Under the pieces are notes generated by a model that did not search any database, was not told the origin of the DNA, and saw only the letters and a list, made by a program, of their open reading frames with translations. Positions 1-7,412 of a DNA stretch of 17,457 bases are shown piece after piece; the first letter of the stretch is position 1, and the number at the start of each line of letters is the position of its first letter. The stretch comes from Thermoplasmata archaeon (GTDB lineage: Archaea > Thermoplasmatota > E2 > DHVEG-1). Where the stretch lies: the NCBI GenBank assembly GCA_003649845.1, contig QMTB01000011.1:1-17457 (forward strand). The letters run 5' to 3'. Both the position numbers and the translations under genes were made by a program.

Positions 1-54
1 AGTGAATGTACGAAACATCCCTGGTTTTTTTGATAATTTTTCATAGGTTAGCAT

Positions 55-78
55 CTCTACATCCCATCCGATGTAGAG
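55..78. repeat. Perfect 9-bp inverted repeat (hairpin), function unknown
   Basis: CTCTACATC (55-63) and GATGTAGAG (70-78) are perfect reverse complements around a 6-nt loop, with a possible T-G pair outside. Two tandem copies of ATGCATT follow at 83-96. No T-tract follows the hairpin on either strand, so it is not an obvious terminator. It could be a transcript-end structure, an operator or the end of an element; the sequence does not decide. The rest of 1-177 is AT-rich, with T-runs at 25-31 and 36-41, and shows no convincing gene. Confidence 0.5.
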
Positions 79-177
79 GGATATGCATTATGCATTAAAA
101 ACTGTTATTATGCAAGAGGTCTACTATAATTACACTGCAAATACTCTTCTTTGATTTTTATTTATGTATATTTTGTG

Positions 178-771
178 TTAATCTATTACGACTCCCAGTG
201 CCAGACCAGCATAGCCTATTATCACGAAAGTAGGTGGAGGTAACATATAGAGTGGTAGTCCTATAAATGGTATGAAGATAGCTATATGTACTAGGTGACA
301 CCAGTGTCCATCTGCTCCATTTGTATCTAATAATATTACTCCACCAGCAAACAGTAGAGGTGTAATAGGTAGAAATGGTATAAGTAGTAATCCTCCACCT
401 ATACCTTTAACCTCGCATAGATGATTCACATAAATGCTATTCTCTCCAAATTCTTCTTGTAAAGCAGTAACCAATCTATTAATTTCTTTGAGACCTACGA
501 TTTTATCTTCTGTTAATTCATCTATTAAATTTAAAATGGAAACTATTTTTCCGTGGTCCAAATTGACATTATTTTTTAGAAATAAGTTAGTATATCCTCT
601 TGAAAAAATCTTTAGAGGTAGATTATAATCTTCTGGAATATCTTTCTCCTGTATACCAAAAGGGTTATTTTCTTTAGAGTTTAGATTAGATGAAGATGCA
701 ATATTCATGGAAGGTAGAAACGCCAGCATTAAAACCATAATCACATAAATAATTTTTTTCATAATTATCAT
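178..771 (-). CDS. Small secreted/membrane protein of unknown function
   Basis: I do not recognise the family. The reading frame extends to a GTG at 780, but the ATG at 771 lies about 26 nt below a TATA-like box (791-802), which suggests a leaderless mRNA starting at that ATG and giving 197 residues. A further ATG at 762 (MKKIIYVIM...) is also possible. The protein starts with a hydrophobic signal-like segment (about residues 4-27). A polar, partly helical middle follows (about 28-117). The last 75 residues are very hydrophobic and rich in glycine and proline (GIGGGLLLIPFLPITP, then FIPFIGLPLYMLPPP), probably two or three membrane segments. Two cysteines (HLCEVKG, HWCHLV) bracket the first hydrophobic stretch. 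It is transcribed divergently from the tRNA-Lys/RNA polymerase operon, and nothing in the context gives a function. Confidence 0.6.
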   Translation of the reverse strand: MIIMKKIIYVIMVLMLAFLPSMNIASSSNLNSKENNPFGIQEKDIPEDYNLPLKIFSRGYTNLFLKNNVNLDHGKIVSILNLIDELTEDKIVGLKEINRLVTALQEEFGENSIYVNHLCEVKGIGGGLLLIPFLPITPLLFAGGVILLDTNGADGHWCHLVHIAIFIPFIGLPLYMLPPPTFVIIGYAGLALGVVID

Positions 772-790
772 ACTCTTCACTATTATCTTT

Positions 791-803
791 TATTTTTATA
801 TGT
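791..803 (-). promoter_or_regulatory. TATA-box promoter of the small membrane-protein gene
   Basis: Read on the minus strand, ACATATAAAAATA lies about 26 nt above the ATG at 771. That is the archaeal TATA-to-start distance, so the transcript may be leaderless. The interval 781-900 around it is extremely AT-rich (about 10 percent GC at 781-840) and shows nothing else. Confidence 0.45.
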
Positions 804-908
804 TTAACTAATTTTAAAATGCATTTAAAGTATAAAAACTTATCTTAAAATAAATATTTCTAAATTGATCTAATTATAACGATTTTTACTTTAAATTCTA
901 TCATCTCC

Positions 909-924
909 ATAACCTATTTATATG
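909..924 (+). promoter_or_regulatory. BRE/TATA promoter of the tRNA-Lys / RNA polymerase operon
   Basis: AACCTATTTATATG (911-924) is a good archaeal BRE plus TATA element. Counting 30 nt from the first T of the TATA box puts the transcription start near 945. That is the first base of a 6-bp hairpin (GCTATC 945-950 with GATAGC 967-972). It shares AACCTAT with the promoter of the surface-protein gene at the other end of the window. It is the only convincing promoter seen upstream of the whole plus-strand gene train. Confidence 0.6.
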
Positions 925-944
925 GGAACTGATATAGGGGGTAA

Positions 945-1011
945 GCTATCTATTCATCCTATTAGTGATAGCATATGCTAGATAAACAAATAGCCCCCGG
1001 CCCCCTAGTAT
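945..1011 (+). other. Structured leader upstream of tRNA-Lys
   Basis: Between the predicted start (about 945) and the tRNA lie a hairpin (945-950 with 967-972), a 12-bp perfect palindrome TAGCATATGCTA (969-980), and a GC-rich block of C5-GG-C5 (994-1005). The GGCCC at 999-1003 could pair with GGGCC at the 5' end of the tRNA (1012-1016). Whether this is only a pre-tRNA 5' leader removed by RNase P, or a regulatory element, cannot be told from sequence. Confidence 0.4.
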
Positions 1012-1085
1012 GGGCCTGTAGCTCAGCTAGGTAGAGCATCTGGCTTTTAACCAGGTGGCCAAGGGTTCGAATCCCTTCAGGCCCG
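1012..1085 (+). tRNA. tRNA-Lys (anticodon TTT)
   Basis: A complete cloverleaf can be read. The acceptor stem is GGGCCTG (1012-1018) with CAGGCCC (1078-1084), followed by discriminator G1085. The D stem is GCTC/GAGC (1021-1024, 1034-1037). The anticodon stem is TCTGG/CCAGG, with loop CTTTTAA (1044-1050) giving anticodon TTT at 1046-1048. The variable loop is TGGCC and the T arm AAGGG-TTCGAAT-CCCTT (1061-1077). There is no intron and no encoded CCA. It sits 38 nt upstream of the rpoH ATG in the same direction, so it is probably the first gene of the RNA polymerase transcript. Confidence 0.97.
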
Positions 1086-1104
1086 CTGCATATAGAAAAC
1101 ATCT

Positions 1105-1117
1105 AGGAGGAACTCCT
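1105..1117 (+). promoter_or_regulatory. rpoH Shine-Dalgarno inside a small hairpin
   Basis: AGGAGG (1105-1110) is a strong ribosome binding site but lies 13 nt before the ATG at 1124, farther than usual. AGGAG (1105-1109) is perfectly complementary to CTCCT (1113-1117) with a 3-nt loop. A folded hairpin would either hide the site or bring it nearer the start codon. The element begins only 20 nt after the tRNA 3' end. Confidence 0.45.
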
Positions 1118-1123
1118 GTAGAA

Positions 1124-1381
1124 ATGCCTCAAAAAGAACCCACATTTGATATTACGAAACATCAGCTTGTACCTAAACATATTATTCTATCAGAGAAAGA
1201 AAAAAAAGAAGTTCTAGAGAAATATGGAGTCGATGAAACCCAACTACCCAAGATATTGAATACAGATCCAGTTGTAGTTGCTATTGGGGCTAAGCCGGGG
1301 CAGTTGCTTAAAATTATTAGGAAAAGCCCTACAGCAAAAGAATCTATAGTATATAGGATTGTTGTTGAAAATAATGAATAA
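1124..1381 (+). CDS. rpoH: DNA-directed RNA polymerase subunit H
   Basis: RpoH is the archaeal equivalent of the C-terminal domain of eukaryotic Rpb5 and part of the lower jaw of RNA polymerase. The 85-residue product carries the family pattern: HQLVPKHIILSEKEK near residue 13, then LPKILNTDPVVVAIGAKPGQ, and a C-terminal SIVYRIVV strand. The frame is open upstream to a GTG at 1055, but that lies inside the tRNA-Lys anticodon stem, so the ATG at 1124 is chosen; it starts MPQKEPTFDITKHQL. It heads the usual archaeal order H-B-A'-A''. No promoter of its own is evident, because a TATA at 1090-1095 would put the start downstream of the Shine-Dalgarno, so it is probably expressed by readthrough from the tRNA. 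Confidence 0.95.
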   Translation: MPQKEPTFDITKHQLVPKHIILSEKEKKEVLEKYGVDETQLPKILNTDPVVVAIGAKPGQLLKIIRKSPTAKESIVYRIVVENNE

Positions 1382-1393
1382 AGGGTGGCGGAG

Positions 1394-4300
1394 ATGAGAG
1401 AACTTGTTGATGCATTTTATAGAGATAGAAGTATCGTGAATCATCAAATAGCATCATATAATGATTTCCTTGATCGAAGATTACAGAAGATTGTTGATAG
1501 CACAGTAATTGGCCAAGAAGAAAACATGGAGAGAGGATATATCTACCCGGAGATAGAGGGTTTTAAATTAAAATTTGGCAAAATTAAAGTAGGACATCCG
1601 AAGGTTAAAGAAGCAGACGGAACAAAGAGAGATCTTACACCTATGGAAGCTAGACTTAGAGATCTTACATATGAAGCACCGGTTACATTAGAATTTATCC
1701 CCATCAAGGATGATGTCGAATATGAACCCGAGGAGGTAAAAATCGGTGAGATCCCTATAATGGTTAAATCTAAGGCCTGTAATCTATATAAAAGGAATAT
1801 CGAGGAAAGGAAAGAGAGAGAATTAACAGAGGAGGAATACATTGAGGAATTAAGAAAACTCCAAGAGGATCCATTAGATCCAGGTGGATATTTTATCAGT
1901 AACGGAACTGAACGTGTACTTATAACAGTTGAAGATTTGGCCCCAAATCGAGTACTTGTTGAGAGAGATAGAAGATACGATCAAGCTATAGAAGTTGCAA
2001 AGGTATTCTCACAGAAGGAGGGATACCGTGCTTTAATAGTTGTAGAGAAGAAGAAAGATGGCATGTTAATGGTTTCTCTACCAACAACCTATGGTCAAAT
2101 ACCACTTATGATCCTACTGAGAGCTCTTGGCATGGAAAGTGATGAAGAAATCGTTGATGTGATATGTGTAGATCCAAGAATGGAACCTTATGTCCTAGCA
2201 AATATTGAGGAATGTGCAAATGAATACGGTATAACTACTAGAGAGGAGGCCATCGCTTATCTAGGTAAGAAGTTTGCCGGTGGACAGGCAAGGGAGTATA
2301 GAATCAAGAGAGTTGAAACTTTATTGGATAGAAACCTTCTACCTCATCTAGGTAACGACCCATCTGATAGGTATACCAAAGCTATTTTTATGGCCCGTAT
2401 GGGTATGTCAGTTCTTGAACTCGCTCTTGGTAAACGAGAGGAGGACGACAAGGATCACTATGCCAATAAGCGTTTAAAACTCGCTGGAGATTTAATGGAA
2501 GATCTCTTTAGGGTAGCTTTTACAGCTTTATGTAAAGATCTAAAATATCAAATCGAGAGGATACATGCAAAAGGTAAGGAAATTAAGATAGCTTCTTCGC
2601 TAAGATCAGATGTTTTAAGTCAGCGTATTCATCATGCTCTTGCTACTGGTAACTGGGTTGGCGGTAGAGCAGGGGTATCTCAACTTTTAGATAGAACAAG
2701 TAATCTTGCCGTTCTTAGTCATCTTCGTAGAGTGACTTCTCCTCTAACTCGTTCGCAACCACATTTTGAAGCTAGAGATTTACATTCAACCCAATGGGGT
2801 AGACTATGTCCAAATGAAACTCCAGAGGGACCAAACTGTGGATTAGTAAAAAACCTATCTTTAACCGTTGAGATCTCAGAGGGTTTCCCCGAAAAAGAAG
2901 TAGAGAATATACTGAGAGATATGGGTGTAACAGATGTCTCCAAGAATGCTACAGGTTCAAGGGTTTATCTCAATGGAGATCTAATAGGTATACATCCAGA
3001 TGGAAAAACATTGGTAAAAGAAATGAGGGAGAGGCGCAGAAATGGGTTGCTAAATAATGAGGTTAATGTTGCATATTATGAAGAGGAGAATGATGTTGTT
3101 GTAAATTGTGATTCAGGTAGACTTAGAAGACCACTTGTTGTAGTGGAAAATGGTAAACTATTGCTAACAAAAGAGTATCTAAAAAAACTTAAAGATGGAA
3201 CTAAACGTTGGTCTGATTTAATCAATGATGGTATAGTTGAATATATAGATGCGGAAGAAGAAGAAAATACCTTTATAGCTTTGAAGGAAGATGATATAAC
3301 ACCAGAGCATACACATATGGAACTTGATCCAATGTGTATTTTAGGTATAGGAGCATCTCTTGTCCCATATCCAGAGCATAACTCTTCGCCTAGAATAACA
3401 ATGGGCGCAGGCATGGGTAAACAATCTCTTGGTTTCTCAGCTGCTAACTACCGTATACGTCCTGATACAAGAGAGCATCTACTGCATTATCCACAGGCAC
3501 CTATTGTTAAAACACATGCCTCTAAATATGTCAAATTCCAGCAAAGACCAGCTGGTGAGAATTTTATTGTAGCAGTAGCATCCTTTGAAGGATATAACAT
3601 GGAGGATGCACTTATTATCAGTAAAGCTAGTATCGACCGAGGGCTTGCCCGTAGCACCTTTTTCAGAACATATAGTGCAGAAGAGAAACGATATCCAGGT
3701 GGACAAGAGGATCACTTTGAAATACCTAATCCAGATTGTAGAGGAGTTAGAAGTGAAGATGCATATATGAATCTAGGTGAAGATGGTCTTATCTCTCCAG
3801 AATGTGATGTTAAAAGTGGAGATGTATTAATTGGTAAAACTTCACCACCTAGATTCCTAGAGGAACCCACTGATTTTCTTACTCCACAGAAACGTAGAGA
3901 AACCTCTGTTACTGTTCAACACGGAGAAGGTGGAACTGTTGATAAAGTAATGTTATCAGAATCAGTAAATGGAGCTAGAATGGTTAAGATAAAAGTTAGG
4001 GAGCAGAGGATCCCTGAACTTGGAGATAAATTTGCATCAAAACATGGACAAAAAGGAGTTATAGGTTATATTGTACCTCAGGAGGATATGCCCTTCAATG
4101 AATATGGTATATCTCCTGATCTTATAATCAATCCACATGCTATACCCAGCCGTATGACAGTTGGGCATGTATTAGAAATGATCGGAGGGAAAGTTGGAGC
4201 TTTAGAAGGCAGATTTGTCGATGGAACAGCCTTTAGTGGTGAACCAGAGGAACAACTTAGAGAAGCTCTTGTTAGAAATGGATTCAAACATAATGGTAGA

Positions 4301-4756
4301 GAGATACTGTTCAATGGTAAAACAGGTGAACCTCTTGAAGTAGATATATTTGTTGGCTGTATCTACTATCAAAAACTTCATCATATGGTAGCTGGTAAGA
4401 TTCACGCTAGATCTAGAGGCCCAGTGCAGATCCTAACACGTCAACCTACAGAGGGTAGAGCTAGAGAAGGAGGTCTTAGATTTGGTGAAATGGAAAGAGA
4501 TTGTCTTATAGGTCATGGTGCAGCAATGGTAATTAAAGATAGATTACTGGATGAATCTGATTTAACTGTGAAATATGTATGCAACGTATGTGGTCATATT
4601 GCTATACAGGATAGACATGGCAGATTAAGATGCCCGGTTTGTGGTGATAAAGCAAATATATATCCTGTTGAGATGAGTTATGCTTTCAAGTTATTAGTTG
4701 ATGAACTTAAATCCCTTGGGATAGCACCCCGTATGAGATTAAAATCTTTGGTGTGA
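1394..4756 (+). CDS. rpoB: DNA-directed RNA polymerase subunit B (unsplit)
   Basis: This is the second largest catalytic subunit of RNA polymerase, equivalent to bacterial beta and eukaryotic Rpb2. It is a single 1120-residue chain, not the split B''/B' pair of methanogens and haloarchaea. It begins MRELVDAFYRDRSIVNHQIASYNDFLD. Visible landmarks are NMEDALIISK (about 735-744), the active-site lysine segment GDKFASKHGQKG (about 877-888), and a C-terminal four-cysteine zinc site (CNVCG at 1063/1066, CPVCG at 1080/1083). The C-terminal clamp segment ends LGIAPRMRLKSLV. I prefer the ATG at 1394 because GGTG lies 6 nt before it, as GGTG does before rpoA1. A GTG at 1385 would add three residues. 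The gene starts 12 nt after rpoH. Confidence 0.98.
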   Translation: MRELVDAFYRDRSIVNHQIASYNDFLDRRLQKIVDSTVIGQEENMERGYIYPEIEGFKLKFGKIKVGHPKVKEADGTKRDLTPMEARLRDLTYEAPVTLEFIPIKDDVEYEPEEVKIGEIPIMVKSKACNLYKRNIEERKERELTEEEYIEELRKLQEDPLDPGGYFISNGTERVLITVEDLAPNRVLVERDRRYDQAIEVAKVFSQKEGYRALIVVEKKKDGMLMVSLPTTYGQIPLMILLRALGMESDEEIVDVICVDPRMEPYVLANIEECANEYGITTREEAIAYLGKKFAGGQAREYRIKRVETLLDRNLLPHLGNDPSDRYTKAIFMARMGMSVLELALGKREEDDKDHYANKRLKLAGDLMEDLFRVAFTALCKDLKYQIERIHAKGKEIKIASSLRSDVLSQRIHHALATGNWVGGRAGVSQLLDRTSNLAVLSHLRRVTSPLTRSQPHFEARDLHSTQWGRLCPNETPEGPNCGLVKNLSLTVEISEGFPEKEVENILRDMGVTDVSKNATGSRVYLNGDLIGIHPDGKTLVKEMRERRRNGLLNNEVNVAYYEEENDVVVNCDSGRLRRPLVVVENGKLLLTKEYLKKLKDGTKRWSDLINDGIVEYIDAEEEENTFIALKEDDITPEHTHMELDPMCILGIGASLVPYPEHNSSPRITMGAGMGKQSLGFSAANYRIRPDTREHLLHYPQAPIVKTHASKYVKFQQRPAGENFIVAVASFEGYNMEDALIISKASIDRGLARSTFFRTYSAEEKRYPGGQEDHFEIPNPDCRGVRSEDAYMNLGEDGLISPECDVKSGDVLIGKTSPPRFLEEPTDFLTPQKRRETSVTVQHGEGGTVDKVMLSESVNGARMVKIKVREQRIPELGDKFASKHGQKGVIGYIVPQEDMPFNEYGISPDLIINPHAIPSRMTVGHVLEMIGGKVGALEGRFVDGTAFSGEPEEQLREALVRNGFKHNGREILFNGKTGEPLEVDIFVGCIYYQKLHHMVAGKIHARSRGPVQILTRQPTEGRAREGGLRFGEMERDCLIGHGAAMVIKDRLLDESDLTVKYVCNVCGHIAIQDRHGRLRCPVCGDKANIYPVEMSYAFKLLVDELKSLGIAPRMRLKSLV

Positions 4757-4760
4757 GAGT

Positions 4761-7409
4761 ATGGAAGGAGCTAATAGTATAACTAAAAAAATCGATTATA
4801 TTGAGTTTACCTTACTATCCCCGTCAGAGATACGTAAGATGAGTGCAACAAAAGTAATTACAGCAGATACCTATGATGAGGATGGTTTTCCAATCTCTAT
4901 GGGCCTAATGGATCCAAAGATGGGGGTTGTAGAACCTGGACTTAGATGTAAAACTTGTGGACAAAGAGTCGGTAAGGATAAATGTCCAGGGCATTTTGGA
5001 CATATAGATTTAGCCATGCCTGTTATACATGTAGGGCATGTTAAAACAATTAGAGATTGTCTGCGTGCTACTTGTAGAGAATGTGGTAGATTATTGATAA
5101 CAGATAAACGTAGAGAGGAATTCCTCGAGGAATTAAAACGTTGTGATGAAACAGGTAGAAGTAAACACTATGTGTATAGAGCAGTTATAGATGAAGCTAG
5201 GAAAGTAGAAAGCTGTCCACACTGTGGTAGAGCAGTAGGGAAGATAGAGTTAGATAAACCAACTACTTTGAGAGAAAACGGTAAAAAACTCACTCCTTCA
5301 GAGGTTAGAGAATGGCTTGAAAAAATTAGAGATGAGGATTTACCACTGCTGGATATCAATAGGAATGCAGCTAGACCAGAATGGATGGTTTTAACTGTGT
5401 TACCTGTACCACCTGTAACCGTTAGACCATCTGTCACACTTCAATCTGGTGAGAGATCAGAAGATGATCTTACACATAAACTGGTAGATGTCATAAGGAT
5501 AAATCAGCGTTTACAGGAAAATAGAGATGCAGGTGCACCACAACTTATAGTGGAAGATCTATGGGAATTATTACAGTACCATGTCACAACATATTTAGAT
5601 AATCAAACTTCTGGTATACCACCTGCTAGACATAGATCCGGTAGACCTTTGAAAACTATTGCCCAGCGCCTGAAGGGTAAAGAAGGTAGATTTAGAAGCA
5701 ATTTATCTGGTAAACGTGTCAACTTCTCCGCTAGAACTGTTATCTCACCTGATCCAAATCTCAGTATAAATGAGATAGGTGTACCGATTAAAGTCGCAGA
5801 GGAACTCACTGTTCCAGTTAGAGTGACAAACTATAATTTCGATTGGTGTAAAAAGATGCTCATTCAGAAATTCCTACCAGAAAATGCTCAAAAGGAGTAT
5901 GTACCAGGTGTGAACTATGTTATAAAAACAGCCGGTAACATAAGAAGACGTATCAAAATCACTGAGAAAAATGCGGAAACTATGTTAGAGAAACTAGAGA
6001 TAGGAGATATTATAGAGAGACAACTTATGGATGGAGATCTAGTATTATTCAACCGTCAGCCATCATTGCATAGAATGTCTATGATGGCTCATAGAGTAAA
6101 GGTTGTACCATATAAAACTTTTAGATTCAATTTATGTGTTTGTCCTCCATATAATGCTGATTTCGATGGAGATGAGATGAATCTACATCTATTACAGGGA
6201 GAGGAAGCGAAAGCTGAAGCTGAGATACTTATGAAGGTACAGGAGAATATACTTTCTCCAAGATTTGGTGGACCTATAATTGGTGGTATACATGATATAA
6301 TATCTGGTTGTTTCCTACTTACGCATAAAGATAGAAAGGTTAGATTAGATAAGGCATCTTATCTACTAGCTGCAATAGACTACAAAGGTGATCTACCTAT
6401 ACATGTAGATGAAAATGGTGAAAGATATGTGTATGGTAGAGATATCTTTAGTACTTTGCTTCCAAAGGATCTAACTATGAAATATAAATCTAAGGTATAT
6501 GCAGATAGAGACACTTCAGAAGCTTATGTGGTTATCAAAAAAGGAGTGCTTAAACAAGGTACAATCGATGAAAATAGCATAGGAGCATTTAAAGGTAAAC
6601 TACTTGATAGAATTTTAAGAGATTATGGGATGGACGCTGGTAGAGAGTTTATAGATAAAGTAACTCGTCTTGGTATAGCTGCTTGTACAATATTTGGATT
6701 CACTACTAGTATAGATGATGAGGATATACCTGAGGAGGCTAAACTTAAGATACAGGAAGGCCTTGAAGAAGCTATGGAGAAGATTAAACAGTTGATTCAC
6801 GCCTATGAGAATGATGAACTAGAGGCATTACCTGGTCGTAGCCCAGAGGAAACACTTGAAATGGAGATTATGAAGGTTACAGGTAAAGCGAGGGATATGG
6901 CTGGAGAGATAGCTGGTGAACATCTAGGTTTAGAAAATAGTGCTGTTATAATGGCTAAATCTGGTGCTAGAGGGTCCATGCTTAACTTGTCGCAGATGTC
7001 TGGCTGCGTAGGACAACAAGCGGTTAGAGGAGAACGTATACATAGAGGATATAAACATAGGACTCTGCCTCATTTCAAGAAAGGCGATTTGGGGGCACAG
7101 GCTAAAGGTTTTGTAGCATCTAGTTATAAAAGAGGTTTAACACCTACGGAATATTTCTTCCATTCCATGGGTGGTAGAGAGGGACTTGTAGATACAGCTG
7201 TTAGAACATCTAGATCAGGTTATATGCAACGTAGATTAATAAATGCCCTAGAAGATATACGAGTTGAAGAAGATGGTAGCGTTAGAGATGCAAGTGGTAA
7301 GATTATACAATTTATATATGGAGAAGATGGAGTAGATCCTGCTAGAAGTTATAATGGGGATGCCGTTGATATAGATAGTGTTATAGCAGATGTAAAGGGG
7401 GAGATATAG
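4761..7409 (+). CDS. rpoA1: DNA-directed RNA polymerase subunit A' (A1)
   Basis: This is the N-terminal two-thirds of the largest RNA polymerase subunit, equivalent to bacterial beta'. The product has 882 residues, normal for archaeal A'. It shows the clamp zinc site CKTCGQ...CPGHFGH (C63, C66, C75, H78) and a second zinc site CRECG...CPHCG (C105, C108, C152, C155). The catalytic magnesium loop NADFDGD (465-471) carries the three aspartates. The funnel and bridge-helix regions include SQMSGCVGQQAVRGERI and the FFHSMGGREGLVDTAVRTSRSGYMQRR block near the C terminus. It starts 4 nt after the rpoB stop, with GGTG (4750-4753) inside the end of rpoB as ribosome binding site. No intein interrupts the catalytic loop. 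Confidence 0.98.
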   Translation: MEGANSITKKIDYIEFTLLSPSEIRKMSATKVITADTYDEDGFPISMGLMDPKMGVVEPGLRCKTCGQRVGKDKCPGHFGHIDLAMPVIHVGHVKTIRDCLRATCRECGRLLITDKRREEFLEELKRCDETGRSKHYVYRAVIDEARKVESCPHCGRAVGKIELDKPTTLRENGKKLTPSEVREWLEKIRDEDLPLLDINRNAARPEWMVLTVLPVPPVTVRPSVTLQSGERSEDDLTHKLVDVIRINQRLQENRDAGAPQLIVEDLWELLQYHVTTYLDNQTSGIPPARHRSGRPLKTIAQRLKGKEGRFRSNLSGKRVNFSARTVISPDPNLSINEIGVPIKVAEELTVPVRVTNYNFDWCKKMLIQKFLPENAQKEYVPGVNYVIKTAGNIRRRIKITEKNAETMLEKLEIGDIIERQLMDGDLVLFNRQPSLHRMSMMAHRVKVVPYKTFRFNLCVCPPYNADFDGDEMNLHLLQGEEAKAEAEILMKVQENILSPRFGGPIIGGIHDIISGCFLLTHKDRKVRLDKASYLLAAIDYKGDLPIHVDENGERYVYGRDIFSTLLPKDLTMKYKSKVYADRDTSEAYVVIKKGVLKQGTIDENSIGAFKGKLLDRILRDYGMDAGREFIDKVTRLGIAACTIFGFTTSIDDEDIPEEAKLKIQEGLEEAMEKIKQLIHAYENDELEALPGRSPEETLEMEIMKVTGKARDMAGEIAGEHLGLENSAVIMAKSGARGSMLNLSQMSGCVGQQAVRGERIHRGYKHRTLPHFKKGDLGAQAKGFVASSYKRGLTPTEYFFHSMGGREGLVDTAVRTSRSGYMQRRLINALEDIRVEEDGSVRDASGKIIQFIYGEDGVDPARSYNGDAVDIDSVIADVKGEI

Positions 7410-7412
7410 ATT

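Noticed and set aside
1..44. Possible start of a minus-strand gene (ATG at 44, MKNYQKNQGCF...)
   Set aside because: Only 14 codons remain in the window, there is no Shine-Dalgarno, and the TATA evidence is weak; it cannot be supported.
1055..1123. 23-codon N-terminal extension of rpoH starting at GTG 1055
   Set aside because: It lies within the anticodon stem, variable loop and T arm of tRNA-Lys and has no ribosome binding site; the ATG at 1124 gives a normal-length RpoH.
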